A program made the position numbers and the translations under genes. From positions 122,758 to 186,757 of the forward strand of contig VZRS01000309.1 of assembly GCA_013398055.1 (NCBI GenBank): a stretch of 64,000 bases of DNA. Direction: 5' to 3'. Shown one piece after another: positions 15,192 to 29,345 of the stretch. The notes under the pieces were generated by a model, which worked only from the letters and a program-made list of their open reading frames with translations, was not told the origin of the DNA and ran no database searches. Each line of letters starts with the position of its first letter. Within the stretch, counting starts at the first letter, position 1. Source of the DNA: Ifrita kowaldi (taxonomy: Eukaryota; Chordata; Aves; Passeriformes; Cinclosomatidae).

Positions 15192-18100
15192 AAATAAGGA
15201 AAATCTGTAGCAACCAGTGAAATAGCCATAGATTTTGCAGGTCAGATGGGGGTTTAGTGACGTCTAGCAAGTGTCTGGTGTGGTTAACTGTGGGAGCAGT
15301 ATGGCCAGGTATCCAGTGGTCAATTTAGAGGCAAGCAAAAAAATCTGGGAAGAACTGAGTCCTGCGGATGTAGAGCAGAAACAAGTAAGCTATGGCATGA
15401 AGCCACAAAGAAATACAATGAATGTTGGATAAAAAACATATTGGATCAGGAGCCACAGGTATTTCAAAAAGAGGCACAAAGCTTGATCAGTGGTACCCCT
15501 AAAAGAGTTGCTACCCCTCATGTGGCAGAACGTGCAAACACAGAAGCCTGGAGTCTTGCTTGGCCAGTGGCTTGCCCACACCTTTGCCACCCAGTCACTC
15601 CGGGCCTGAAACAGTGTGGTGCTGTGCATGACCTAGTGAAACCTGTTAAATTGGGACTGGGATACAGGGCTAGAGCAAGAATTTAAAGGCTTGGAAATTT
15701 GCTTTGAGGTTCAGTTTTCTCTGTTTGCAAAGATGCATGTTTTAGTGAGGGCAGGGCATCTGCGTCTTTTCTGCTACTGCCACGCAGTGCACACAAATCA
15801 GCTCCCATGACAGGTGTGAAAAATCCTTCCAAATTGCTTGTGGCTACACATGATTGATAGTAGAGCAGAGGTAGATGGGATATTTTTAATTTAACTTAGG
15901 GAAGCAAACAGCATAGGCTATGCCAGCATTAAAAATTACACACTGTGATAGGAGCAACCCTAAATGTTGGTGAGCTCCCTAAATCCATATTGCATGAAGC
16001 TTAGGATGACATATAGACACAAGGCTCACAGCATTCCTGCATGCTTCTGACACAGCCGCTGGGAGGGAGGTCGGATGCTCTCTGTCTGCACTAGAAAACA
16101 TCAGGGGCATGAGGATCTTACAGGTACATCTCAGACAGTCGTGTGGGCTCCAGCTCCAGTCAGTGGAGTCTTGAAAGGGGAGTTAGTGGAGACTGGGTGT
16201 CACTGCTTTCCACTGACAGCATTAGATGGATCCTACACCTGGCCCAGATAGAAGTACTGCATTGTGGACACCCAAAATTCAGGAATAAAAGCCCTACCCA
16301 GCTTGTTAGCAGTTAGCCTGAATATTACAGCTCTGCCAAGGCTGCAGATCTCATTGGCATGAAAGAGGGATAGTCACATATTTGTTGTACAATTGGACAC
16401 TGTCTTATTTGAACACTGCTGTTGGTCTGAGCTGCTCAGGATTCATCCAAGGGTAGAGAGGAAATGTGCTAAAGATTACGCATGTGAGCTGTGAGTGAAT
16501 AAGAGATTGGTGAAACTAAGATATTCCCTGTAGAGGCACATGGAATTTAATATTTTTTTAAAAGGTAATTTCTTTATCTTCTAGCAACCTTGTAGTGTGA
16601 TGTCTGTTGGGCCAGTGTAGATAGGGATATTTGTAGTTCAGGCGCTGAATCAGGTGGGAAATCATGAAATTATTTTTGTTTGTTTTAAGATAGTGTGTGT
16701 GAATGACAAAATTACTTGCAAAAACTATGCAAAACTGCAGTTTTGTTGGACTTAATATTTACAAGCAACATTTTCTCTAGTTTTGAAGAGTCCCCAGACT
16801 TCGCATAAATCAGCAAGTGCTGGCATTTTCTTAATGTCACTAATGACATTTTGGCCAAGAGGGTCTCAGCTGAATTTGCGTACTACAGAATTACACGTGG
16901 CGTGTCCTGAGGGGAATTACTGCATCACTGTGTTTGTTTACATTACTCTTTAAGCTGTCATCCCCAGCAAGTGTAATTAGCTGCCCAGTGAAACAAGATC
17001 TTTCATTACCATCTTTCCTAAGGCTTAATGTAGGAATAATTCTCTGGGACGTTTGTTATATACAGAGTAAACATAATATTTTCTTCTCAATGGGGTGAAT
17101 AAAGTTACCATTGTCAAATGCTGAATGACTAAAGACAGAGTTTACCCAAAGCCACTGTTTTGGGGGGATAACTGAGGGAAACCGACATTGATCTGATGCA
17201 ATGTTGCTGAGGTTATTATATGGCAAATTTAGCAAAGAACATATTATTCCAGGCCCTTCCAGAATTATATCCACCAAGGGGCCAGTTAAGAAAGTAAAAA
17301 TCTCTTTCCAGGAGAAAGAAGACCACACCGAGTATTTGATAACAACTGTGTCGATACTCAAGTGATGGTGATGGATTAAGCCAAGGTTAATGTAACGTAG
17401 CTGAACCCACAGCTACTGATGCAAACAGGAGGGAGGTCTGGTGACAAGGCTACCCACTGTACTGCTCTCTGGAGAGCAAGCAGAGTGTGTTTACTCTAAG
17501 AGTTGTATGTCTTAAGCACAGCATCCAGCCAGGTTGATTGCTCTGGGTCTCAGTATTCAGTGCTTTGGGGATAAGAAGAGAGTAAAAAGCACTCCCACAG
17601 AGTCAGAGAGGTTTTAACAAAGTACCTAAATCACTTATGAATCAGATTTGCATTATGGCTTGTGGGCATAAAAGGCTTCAGGAGTGTTGCGAGCCTGCAC
17701 CCAGAGTAACTGGCCTCCTACCAGCAGGGCAGTTCAGCCACAACTCTAAATGTGAGCAGCATTTTAGGAGTGTCATGGTTTTAAATATTCCATCTCAATT
17801 AATTTTTCCAATGAATGTGTATTGCCCTCCTTCTCTGGCCAGTCTCTGCCTAACTGGAGCGGTACACTGCTACACAATGTGGGGTGCCTTTTGCCACATC
17901 ATTCTCCTAAGGTCTTGACATCTTATTTCTTCACTGCACAGGCTGTGTCAGGGCAAGGATATCCCACTGGTCTCAGAAAAGCATCATTAGAGGGCTCAAC
18001 AAATAAAATGCACTAAGAGCCAAGGGATGCAAAAAAATAAGTATCTGACATCCAAGCAAGGCTTCAGTGCATATGATCTGTGCTTTCCATGCTCCAAAGA

Positions 18101-18477
18101 GTTTAATTATTTGTCTGGCAAAAATAGTCTCAAATGACGTATTCCCCAGAGGTTAAAATGCTCTCCTCTTCAACTGGGTTACTGATTCCCTTTACCATTA
18201 CGAAAAATTGCATCAAGTTTCACTGGAGAATAAGGTAGTGATAGGGGGGATGGAACTGCTCATTAGTGCAGGGACTGTGACCCATGACCCAGCTTCCCTA
18301 GGCAGAGAAGGTGGAAGAGATGGTAAAAACAGGGAGGTCTGTCAGAGAAAATGGAAAGGCAATCCTTACATTTCTTTTGAAATCCAGGTGGTGAGCCAAT
18401 TCTCCATGTAAGACCTGTTTGATTAATAAAAGGTACAGCCTTGTCAATATTTTTGGGCAAATGAGTAACAGGGATGG

Positions 18478-18504
18478 TTTTGTTTTGTTTGTTTGTTTGT
18501 TTGA
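18478..18504. repeat. TTTG simple repeat
   Basis: Run of GTTTT and GTTT units. It is a simple microsatellite. Confidence 0.7.
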
Positions 18505-20735
18505 TCAAAGAGAAAGTTACTGAAGAACAAGTAAGCAAAGCATTACTTTTATTAGGCTGACACCAATGCAAAGAAAGGGGACAGTTAGATGATGACACAA
18601 ACAGGCTGGACCAGTGGAGAGGTCAGTACAATGCTCCTTGGTCCTCCTTTGAAATGCTCATCCCTTCTTGTCTAAACCTAGTTGCCTGATTTTCCTTTGA
18701 ACTGTCCAACAAGTGTATGGCAGTTGCAAAAGTCTGGAGGAAACACAAGTCATCCCATCACTTGAACTGTTCATCTGCAGTGGTAGAACCCATGGCATCA
18801 GGAGGTGCAGCCTGGTGGATGGCACTTGGTACAAAGGGAGGACAACTTGCCTTGAGCTGTGCACCAAATAAAACTAATACAGCCCTGGAATGCTGGTGTA
18901 ACACAAGGAAGAAACGAAACAATTCTAGAGCACAAAGATTTGAAACATGCTTCAGGGGTATTAATTAGCTGTATATTAATTAATAGTCCAGGTATGTACA
19001 GCAATTGTTGCATAGAATCACAAATATGTGTTGTTTTAACCAACAGAATTTTTAAAATTGAATCCTAATGATGATGGGGTTTCTCTATGGTGTTCTTTAA
19101 ATGTTTAAGTTCAAACAGCTTAATAAAAATCAAACTCTGACATGCAAAATGAGTTTGGGTCTGGTTTTTTAACCCTGTTTTCAAGAAAGTGACTGATGAT
19201 TCACTGTTAACCTGGTCATCACAGCCTCCCATGAGAGGCAGGAGCTTGATTTTTGCTTTAATAAAGAAGCAAAAAAAAGGCTTTTTGCAAATACTTGTCA
19301 AATAATCTTAAAACACTACACAAAGAGAAAAAAACATATACACAGTTATGGTCCTTTGCTTCTTGGCAGAATACCTGGAATGTGAAGGGAAATAGTTTTT
19401 ATAACAGAAGAACCTGCTCTGTGATGTCTTTCCCAAGCAATTATATCCTTTCACAGTAATGCTTTCATGAAAGATAATCTGATGAAATTCCTTTGGTCAG
19501 GAGCCTATTTTTAATTAAATACCCTAAGGACAGCTCTTTTAGCTATTTAACTTTGAGCTATTTAACTCACTTGGGTTTAATGGCTGTCAGTAAACCCTGA
19601 CTAATTCACATGTTCAAAGAAGCTGAATTTACGAGTAAATCCTAACTCATCTTAGCCTGAATCTGTGGTTTGGCAGAGGGGTTACAAAGGGAGTTAAGGA
19701 GTCCCTCTCTGCCTCACAGACCTCTGGAGGCTGGGGAAGCACCTAGGTATCTGATACAGGACACTTTCAGATGGGCCACTGGTCTGATGCAATGCAGCTA
19801 TTCTGATGCCTCTATGCCTAAACTCCCCAGAGTTTCACCTTTTGCATACTCAGCCGTCTTGGAGCTCAAACATGCTCTCCAGAAATGTTTATGCACAGCT
19901 CTAACAATAAGCAGCCAAACACAAAGGGAGAACAACCAGTGATTTAGGCTGCTAACGTCTCAAATACAAAGGGGGCCTGAAATTTTAACATATATAGATG
20001 TATATCTATAATTTGAAGGTTATTGACACAGATTAAATGCATACTTGGGTGCAGCCAACAGAGGCAGCTGTTTGGGTAGCAGCCTCTGCATTCTGCTTCA
20101 GGAGCTTCTGGATCTTCCAGGGACAAGGTCCAGGAACATTGGATACACTTGGGAAAGCTCTGAGAAAGCAGAGAGTGCCTGCTGCTGTCAGGCAAGAACA
20201 AGGGAAGGGGAGCTACTGGGGGTGGGCTCAAGGAAGCTCTGGCAGCTTCTAATGAACAGCAGCCCTTAACCCAGCGTGCCTGGAGCCTTTGTGGCAGCTG
20301 CCCATCCTCAGGAAGGATGAGGCACCTTTAGCCAGTGCTCAGGCAAGGACTACATAAGAGCCCTGGCTCGGAGCACAGCTCCAAGGCAGCAGTTTGTGCA
20401 GCAGAGCACAAGGGAGGGGGCCTCAGTTGGATTTTTAGTGTTGTGACAGTCTCGGTTATGGTGGTGACGTGTCACAGGGCAGCCTGCCCGGCAGGTGTTG
20501 GAGCAGCTGCTCCTGCCAGGGCAGCGGCCTGAGGCAGACTCTGGAGAGCAGATGAAGCCCTCCAAGCCCTGGGCTGCAGGGAGTACCTGAAGCTTCTCTC
20601 TGATGCCCGAGAGATGGCCTGCTGTCCTGCCAGATGTGTGCTATCTTGGAAGATATGCAAACCAAATGGAGGAGTTACAGGTGGGAGTGAGTGAGCTGTG
20701 CAGCATCTGAGAGGCTAAAAAGGGAGATAGATGAG

Positions 20736-20864
20736 GTTTTTTGTTTGGTTTGGTTTTGTTTGGTTGGTTTTTTTTGGTTTTTGGGTTTTTTTGGTGTTTT
20801 GGGGTTTTTTTTCTTTGTTTTTGGTTTGGTGTTAGGTTTTTTCTTTTTTGGTGTTTTTTTTTTC
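20736..20864. repeat. T/G low-complexity tract
   Basis: About 130 bp built almost only of T and G on the + strand, with repeated GGTTTT and GGGTTTTTT units, ending in a T run before CAGAAAAATAAAG. It lies just upstream of a CR1 fragment. It is probably slippage-expanded simple sequence. The G pairs and triplets make local G-rich secondary structure possible, but there is no direct evidence for it. Confidence 0.8.
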
Positions 20865-21011
20865 AGAAAAATAAAGTAAAAGGTTCTTCACACTAGTGTG
20901 GTCAGCTGCCTGTGGCATGACTGGGGATGCTACGGAGGGAGTGCTGAAACACTCCTCCAACACTCTGGCCACTATCCTCTGCAGACCAAGGGAGGGGATT
21001 CTTCCCCTCTG

Positions 21012-21545
21012 GTCAGCACCGGTGAGGCCAAACCTGGCACACTGTTGGTCTGGGCTCCTCAGTGTAAGAGAGGTGAGACACTGGCATATTGGAGAGAGTC
21101 CATATAAGGTCCAGCTACAAAGATGATGGGCTAGAGCATCTCTTAGGAAAGGCTGAGTGAGCTGGGACTCTTCAGCTTGGAGAGGAGAAGGCTCATGGTT
21201 GAACTTATTAATATGTGTACATAAATACCTGGAGCAAGGGTGTTAAGAAGATGAAGTCAGACACTTCTCAATGGCCCCTGGTGAGAGAGTCAGATCAAAG
21301 GATAAAAACTGAGACACAGGATGTTTCCTCTGAAATCAGAAAACACATTTTAACTTTGAGGGTGACTGAGTGCTGGCACAGGTTGCCCAGAGAGGTGGTG
21401 GAGTTCCTGGAGATATTCAAAAACTGCTTGGAAATGGCCCTGGGCAGCTGGCTCTAGCTGATCCTGTCTTGACAGGTGTGGGGAAAAGTTGGATGAGATT
21501 ATCTTCAGAGGTCCCTTTCAATCTCAGCCCTTCTGTGATTTTTCC
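21012..21545 (+). mobile_element. CR1 LINE 3' end, degenerate
   Basis: The order of recognisable CR1 3' segments is intact. It runs from a GGTGAGGCC...CCTGG block and GGGCTCCTCAGTG, through AAAGATGATGGGCT and GAGAGCTGGGACTCTTCAG-like text, to CAGGTTGCCCAGAGAGGTGG at about 21381, and ends in AGAGGTCCCTTTCAATCTC and TTCTGTGATTTT at about 21540. This is the C-terminal end of the CR1 reverse-transcriptase frame plus 3' UTR, in + orientation. Stops and frameshifts break the frame, so it is an old 5'-truncated copy. The 5' limit is uncertain and may reach back to about 20890. Confidence 0.88.
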
Positions 21546-24500
21546 TATTATTGCCACAGGGCTTTCTGATGGCAAGACTAGAAACGTGCTAAACATTACT
21601 ACGACATTGCACTTTTTGATTTCACTTCAAGTTTTTCACTGCATCAGAAGAGTAAATTTGCAGAGTGCTACCTTGAGACAATACTCTAATGAGAATATGC
21701 TCATTACAGATGGAGCTGTCTGAGCCCATTAATTGTAGAGAAGAGCGTGTCTGAAAAACAGCCCTCAGAGTATTTCGAAAACCTTTGCCTGATTGTGGCA
21801 CAAGCTGAGAGACTAAACCAGAGGTGTAGCCTCACATGTAACATGCTATAGATGGTCACACTGCATCAAATGGGCAGCCACTCAGCAGCCCCTGTGGTTT
21901 GGCCTCGGTTGGAAGAGGGATGAACTCTATCTTACGGTGGTATACATGTAATTTTAATCAATTCAGCAGCTGGAAAGAAGGCTACATTGTGTGGCTAACT
22001 CAGAATGCTGGCTGTGCACACACTCAGCCTAAAAATAGAGGTGGCCATATTGTCAGCGGTACAGTGAGTTTACTTTAATTTTGGGCTGACACCTGGGGCC
22101 AATATCAGCAAATGGAACCGTGTCAGAAAAACATACTTGATCCAGAAGCAAAATTATACATTTTTATCTGTTTTAAATTTAGCTTCATAACAGTATGCTC
22201 CAAAATCTTTCTAAAGAGGAAAGAAATAGAGTCTTCTATTGAAGACTTCTTTTGTTTACAAGTATTGATGAAATAACCCCCCCAGGAAATAAAAGATTTA
22301 TTCAGTTTCTTTGAGGAAAGTGAAGCAACTTACAGCATAATGCATTCCTCAGGTCATACAATACATTCATCTCCTGCTTAGAAATACAGACAAGACCCAT
22401 CCACTAGCCACAAGGCCCCCTTTCAGTTCCTTGAAAAACATAATGTCTGGATTAGGAGTCAAGCATTTTTTTTAATCTACCAGAGCAAAGTTTGTAGCAC
22501 CAACACAGGCAAGGTTTGAATGCTGCTAATAAGCTAATCAGTGAATCTCCATTTTTCCTGATCTTTGATGTATTAAAACAATTGACATGAAGTTTCTGAT
22601 TAATAAGTACTTGCTGAAATCCTCACTTTAATCAAGCCTACTTGTATTTTACTACGCTTGAACAAATATTCTGATCATAGGCAGTTAACATGCTTTTAGT
22701 TAAAAACAACATAGAGAACTTAATTTAGGAGACTATCAAAAATATAACTAAAATATAGGTTCATCTTAAACATAGTAACAATTTATTTTTACTATTCAAG
22801 GTATGATATTTCTTTACTAATACTTCTTTATTAAGAGTTATTAGGATTTAACCTAAAGTGTTAAAAAAACCCCCAGTTATTACAACCAGCCACTTCCTGA
22901 AAATGGTCACAACCAGCAGGCTGACAGTCAAATTGGATTGTTTGGCTGAACTGCTGCAGTACTGCCATATTGTTAATCACCAATTTCCACAGCAGCAAGT
23001 TTTCTTTCTGGTGCTGTTAATGTCTCCCTTGATTCTTTCATAGGACTCTGGTTGTCTTTTAGGCATAATACTGTCTTGTTAAACTATGCTTAACAGTCTA
23101 TAATGGCTGTTTCAAGCATTTTTTCCTTCCCATAATTTTTACAGTGTGTTTAGGGATAGAATACAGTGCAGTGGATTAGAAAATGCATTTATGTCCAGCT
23201 TGGGTATTAATTAGGAGTCTCAATACTTACCCATTTCAAACCACAGGTATCTCTTTGAAAGGCAGTTCTTTGCCTAATCCATCCTTTTACTCTGTGCTGG
23301 GGGGTGGGGGGCTCAAAATGCTTGCCTAAACGTAACCTTTGGTCAGGTGTTTGGAAAGTTGTCCCAGATCTGGACATCTGGGAAGCTGAGGGCTCCAGTC
23401 AGGGTTTGTGTACTCAGATGTGATGAGGTGAAAGGAGGGAGTGCTGCTGTGCATTGAGACCCACAAGCAACATCTCTGAAGTCATTAAAACAGGTCAAGT
23501 CCTGTTTCCTGAGCTGAACTGACACGGCAGCGTGCATGCACACAGTTCTTCCCTCCCACCACCCAGATCCACGTGGCTGCACCCAAAATGACAGGAGCAG
23601 CCCTGCACTCGGCACCTGTCCAGAGCCTGGCAGCTCTTTGCATGAGGGGTGTGCTGGGGACCCTGCAGGAGCTTTGCAGGGCTGGTGGCTGGCACTGAGT
23701 GGGGAAAACCACAGCTCCACACGCTGTGAATACTGAGGTTGTGTGGAGCAGGTATAGCAGCCAGGATGCAGCCAGCTGCAGGAGAAAGACCAAGCAGAGT
23801 GGGTTGATGAGGTGAATGGAACTGCCTGTTAAATAATTAAGCTCCACCAAGAAGGTGCCTTTTAGTAAGAGGATGAAGAACGCTACTGTTTGGGGTGTTT
23901 TGTGTGTTTGCTGTTGGGTTTTCTTTTAAGAAAGAAGAAGCCCTTTTAACAGGGCTTTAGTGTTCTATACTTGTGCCACAAGTTAGGATGGTAAAATAAA
24001 ACTTTTTAGGAATTTTGACAACCTAGATTCTTTCCGGGGAAATTTTGGCATAAAGTAAATTGTTAATAACACTATAATGTGATCATCAATAATAATGAGT
24101 AGGCATAGTAGGCTATTTTATAATATGCATAGAACTTTTATTATGTATTGTATATAGCTCCTGCTAAAAAGGGCATTCTGTCCTGGAGAATTTAAAGTCT
24201 AAGGTACTAGTCCTGTAATTTGCAGTGTATAGTGCATTTCTTAATCTGTATGCACTGCCAGTGCAGTCAGTTGCATGGGAGCAGTCAGTCACCAGCTATG
24301 GTTTTCCTAGAGCAGAACTGAAAATTGCCTGGGAGGACACTGCTCACTTCTTTTAAAATTTAGCTAATGTGTCTTATTTTCTTGTAAAGCTGAGGCAGCT
24401 TTCATTGTAGGAAATGCAGGGCAGTGTAGGGCAGCTCCCATAACTCACTGTGATTGCCAAGTGAATACTGTTGTGACAAGTCTCTGTAAATCCCAGAAGG

Positions 24501-27500
24501 TTTCTGGGATATACTGTGCCTTTCCCTTAATATAGAAATGGTTATTTACAGCCAGCAACTACATGGAATACAGAGAAATGAGCAACTCACCAAAAGTGCC
24601 TGTAGTTTCTGCCCTCTGACTGGACAGACAGAAGCCCCTAAAATACTGATCTTACTAGTAGTCCAAAAATTGTCATTAGCAAATAATTATCATCATGTAG
24701 TTGTATCCACTTTACTGCAGAATAAATGCCTAAGAGAAATAATGCATTTCATTTGTTCATAGTGGCTAGTGCTGTTGGAAGCACAGCACTCTGCATTCTT
24801 TTATGCTAACAGGCCAGTGGCAGTAGAATTTCACCATGTGTGACCTGATGTTTTATTTGTCAGTTCTTAAATTTGCACTTGCACTTTGCTAGATTGTGAC
24901 CCCAGCTTGACACCAGCTGAATGAAGCCTCCCTTGGAAAGGACAGAGTGAGCCAGTGAGGATGGTGTCTTTCAGGGCTTTCAGTGGCAGACAAAACCAAA
25001 GTAGTCCCTGTTCAGCAGTGGTGTTCATGGCCCAGCCTTGTGGTCCTTCAGTTCACTCCCTTGTTTTCCTGCCCGTGTGAAAATTGTGCAGTCAAGTCCC
25101 ACAAGAACCATGAGCACTTCCTTGTGTATTTTGGGATACAGGGCACATATGCACAAGAAACTTGCTTTCCCAGCTGTCTAGTCAAACAGTTTATGATGTG
25201 GAAGAACAAACTCTATTTATTGCTGCTGTTGTAGATAGCATCAATTACAATACCCCTTGGGAATGCCCATCTTTCATTTCTCAAAAGTCCAGCCTGTCTA
25301 TTTCTTTTCTTACTCTTTTAAAAGAGATTATTTGGACATACTTCTTTGCTCCCCCCCTAGAAATACTTGACTTGAGTAAATGGTATTTCCACCACACCAA
25401 GTATCTCACGCAGCTATCATGCCAAAATAAAAATTACTTCTGTGGGATTTTCCAGTAGCTCTGAATGCACATAGCTTAAAACATAAGAATATGAAGTGTG
25501 AGGAGAGAAAATCAGTGTCTGTTTCTCACAGAGATTTTTGTTAATCTATCATGTATTGTAAGTTTTTATGCTGTTCTAGAGGTGCGTGAGATGCAGCAAC
25601 ACATCTCATTGACTCTTTAACACTGGGTATCATAAGACTTCTTCAAAACGGAACTGCTGCCAGCTAACCTAAATTGGGGCTGTGCCTTGAGGAAACTGAT
25701 TCCCCAGCAAGTGTGGGTGTAGCCTGTTGAGGGATGGCAGTTCTTCCTCTCTGTCCATCTGCCACCTGCCTCAGCCCACAGTCTGCTTTATTTTCAGCTG
25801 GGAAGTAAGGAGCTTCAAAACTAGACAGTAAAATAGTTAAATGTATTTTGAAATAGCTAAGCCATTAAAGCAGGAGTTTAGAAGAAGCCATCATATTGGT
25901 TATCGCAGCTTAGAAAGTGCAAAAAAATCTTTGTATTCTTTGTGCTATTCACAGGTGAGATAATAATTCCAGGGCAAATTTACCTTTCAACACAACCAGT
26001 GAAAATTACACAAAGCAACACAAATAGCAGCTTAAACCTATGTGCGTTCAAAAGAAAATAAAGAGTTAAGGTCAGCATGATGAATGGTTAAATAGTTGGT
26101 TCCTCCATGTTTTTTTCATACAAGTGTAGGTATAATACCAATCTCTGTTTCCTCTGAAAAATCTGTGTCTACTGCAATTTACTTTGAACTGAGTGGAGAT
26201 ATGTTGTATCTCATTCTTTCTATGCATGTGTATATGAACAAGAGACAAAAATATTCTTTCTTACGTTGACTTTTTCCTCTCTTTCATAACTTGGAAGTTA
26301 TTTGTGCTGCTAAATATGTAGGAGACAAGATCTGAGTACTACTTGTACTGTGCAATATTTGCTTTCTCCTCTGACTGCTTTTCGCCTTGCCCCAAGTCAG
26401 TTCACCCAGTCTCATTTGCTACTAAAATATCTCCTTTTCAGTGTGAGATAACCAGAGTGCCACTCTGTGTGCAGCAGCATGGGAGGAGTAGTCTCTGACA
26501 GCACTTTAACTCTGTGTGCAATGAAGAATCTGACTCATTTGCAAAAGTGATAAGGGTATTTCTTGTCTACACTGGTGGTTAACTTGACCAAGAACTGAAA
26601 AAGCGTGAGTTTTTTGCGGGTACTCATGGTGGTTTTACTCAGAGCTGCAAAGGGAGGTGTAACCCACCTGCACCTGAGGCAATGCCCCCCAGGGGAGTTC
26701 CAGTCAGGTCAGACTGAATTCTGATCCCAGCTCTGCTGCCCACCTGCATCACCACTGTCAGTACACCCTGCTGTCTTTCCAGCTTTCCTCTCCATTTGTC
26801 AAGTAAAATTAATTGCGGTCATATTTTCTTTCCTGCTATGAAGATTAGAAGGGTAAAGCTAAGCCTGTCTGTGAGCGACTTGGCTGGCCTGTTGTTAAGA
26901 AACCATTTTGATGGTTTTGTGGCAGTCTGTCTGTAGCAATGCATGGTCAGATAGGTATGTCCCTGAGCTCCCATGACCCTTCTCCAAGGGCATAATCTCA
27001 CTGGCTACTCCATGAGGCTGCTTCTTTGCATTTCACTTGCAGTATTTTGCAGAGGATCAAGGAACCCTGTCATCAGTGCCCGCACAGAGGAGCAGCACAG
27101 CAACCTTCCTTATTGTCTACAAATGACATGGGAAATAGAGAAAGGAGAACAGACAGTAGTCGACCACAAGCGTTCTGTTACCCTCTAAAGGCTTTCCATT
27201 TAAAAAAATCCCACCCAAGTGATTTAAAGCACTGCTTTCCGCCCCCCCCACCCCCGCCAGAAGTTTATTCCCTGATGCTGCTCTCAGATTTCTCCAAGAC
27301 TTTTTTTTTTTTGCCACTTTCATTTTTTACCTCACTTGGGATGTTCTTCTTTTGCACTTAAGGGATTCTCTGACCCCCTTAACACAAGCACAGTAGGGCT
27401 AATTACCTGGATAACACTGTCTGCTGAAGCTGAAACACAGGTACAAAGACACTGTGCTCTATCAGCTAACAGCAAGAACTTCCATGGATAGCTTGGAATG

Positions 27501-29197
27501 CTATCATCCTGTTGATTGGTCATGAGGTATCATGAGCTCTAGGATATCACCTGCCTGAGCACAGGAATAAACATTACTGATAACAGTTTAGTATTGAGCT
27601 AAACTGTACTTACAAGTTTCTGGCACTGGAATTTCCACAGCCTCTCTGACTATAGTTTATTCCAGATCCCTTTTGTTTTCAAAAGACAGTGTTGAATCTA
27701 GGCATAGATCACCTGCAGAGGCCTCACAAATGCTCAACAGAATGCAAGAATTACTTGCAGGATTACCTGTAGGTCTGTTCACTCATCTCCTATTTACATG
27801 GTCCTGTATTGCACAGCAGTCTGCCACAGGCTTGTCTTCAGTTCATGGTCCACTGTAAACCCCAGAAACTGTTCTCTAACACTTCCTAACTATTTGGTCC
27901 TGATTTGTATCCCTGAAACTGATTATTCCTGTCCACGGGCAGTGCTTTGTACTTGTCTTGACAAAATTTCATCCTAATTTTTTTGCCGTCTGTTTCACCA
28001 ATTTCTCAACTTCAAATTCTGCCCCTGGTATATTTGTGGCAAGGAGGTAAAACCAGTGATATACTGAATAGGGTCACATTAACCTCACATCCTTAGGAAA
28101 CTGGTAAAAATTTCAACAAGAAGAGAATTGAAGACTTGGCATGTTGAACTGACTGTCCTACATTGGCAGAAGGAGGGAAAAGTTGTGACTACAAGCTTCA
28201 TCCAAAAGTGTGTCCTCCACCACAGTCAGTCATAGCTGAGTCCTGCTTTTGTTCCTGGTAGCCCCAAGCAGCTCAAAGCTCATCCCAAGGACCCTGGAAA
28301 ATTAAAATTTGCTGTGCTGACCTCAGATGTGCTCCGACATGTGCTGTTAGGATGTGTTCAAATCTTCCCACTGATTTGAAGTCACTGTAACTATAAAGCC
28401 AGGTCTGCTGGAAGCTGTGTGCATTCCTGCTTTGCTAGATCAGGACCTTAATCTTTGGATGAGGTGTGCATACAGGAATACGAGTAAGATGAACTGCAAC
28501 CAGATTTTCCTACTTTCTGGTAAGAAGGACAAACCAAGCATTTCTTGTTTTCACACCTGTGCTGACAGGTCAAAGCAGTATGCTACAAAAGTTCACTATT
28601 GGTGCTTGAATAGAAATGCACGCTTTTCATAAAGGCACTCATGGTAAATCTGCAGAATAAGGAGGTTGTACTTTTTAGCCTTGCTCTCAGGAGAAATGAT
28701 GTGTCATTTACAAATACATTTGTATATTTGATAATGATTCCAGTATTTAGCAGCAGCTATTTTTGCCTGTTTGTTTGGAAGCCTCTAATGGCTTAGTCCA
28801 GTTGAGCTCATCTCATAGCTTCCCCTCTCAGTGGGGCCATCTGTTTTCCACTCACTTTTTTTTTCTTTCCCTGATTGGTTTCACACAGGCCCTTTAGTTC
28901 ATTTCAATTAGGGTTGTTGGAGAAGATCATACTACAATCTGCAGTTGTGTCATGTGTATGTTGTCCCTGTCCCACCCTGCTCCTCCCCCCACAATTAGAT
29001 AGAAAACATTCCATGACAAAGAATGTTGTTGAGTTTACCAGGCTTGGTGGAAAAAGACTGTGTGGGGATTTTCTCCAAAGCTGGAGGATTTCTGCAGGTA
29101 AGCCTATAAAACCTGTAGAAGAGGGTAATGAAAAAAATCTAAAAATAGAAAAAAGGAATAGGACAAAAAGCTAAAAATTTTGACACTCTCTTTAATC

Positions 29198-29345
29198 ATA
29201 CTGTTGACCTTTTATGTCTATCTGTGCATATATTCATGCATATATATGTATATATAAACACTGTTGACCTTTTAAATCTATACATAAATAATATATAATT
29301 TATAAATATACATTACATGCATACATGTAATATAAAAATATCTAT
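29198..29345. repeat. AT-rich tract with a repeated 13-bp motif
   Basis: CTGTTGACCTTTT occurs twice, about 60 bp apart (near 29200 and 29261), separated and followed by TA-rich alternating sequence with small palindromes. It looks like a local tandem duplication inside AT-rich DNA. No gene is associated. Confidence 0.5.

Larger units (their letters stand above)
1..20735. other. AT-rich non-coding DNA, no supportable gene
   Basis: I find no reading frame here that resembles a known protein or shows a convincing chain of exons. Open frames are short, overlap on both strands and have the length spread expected by chance. The block holds simple T-rich or TTTG tracts (for example near 2070, 12350, 15161 and 18478) but no CR1 copy I can delimit. 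It could be intergenic sequence upstream of SNRNP48 or part of a long intron. The sequence alone does not decide. Confidence 0.6.
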
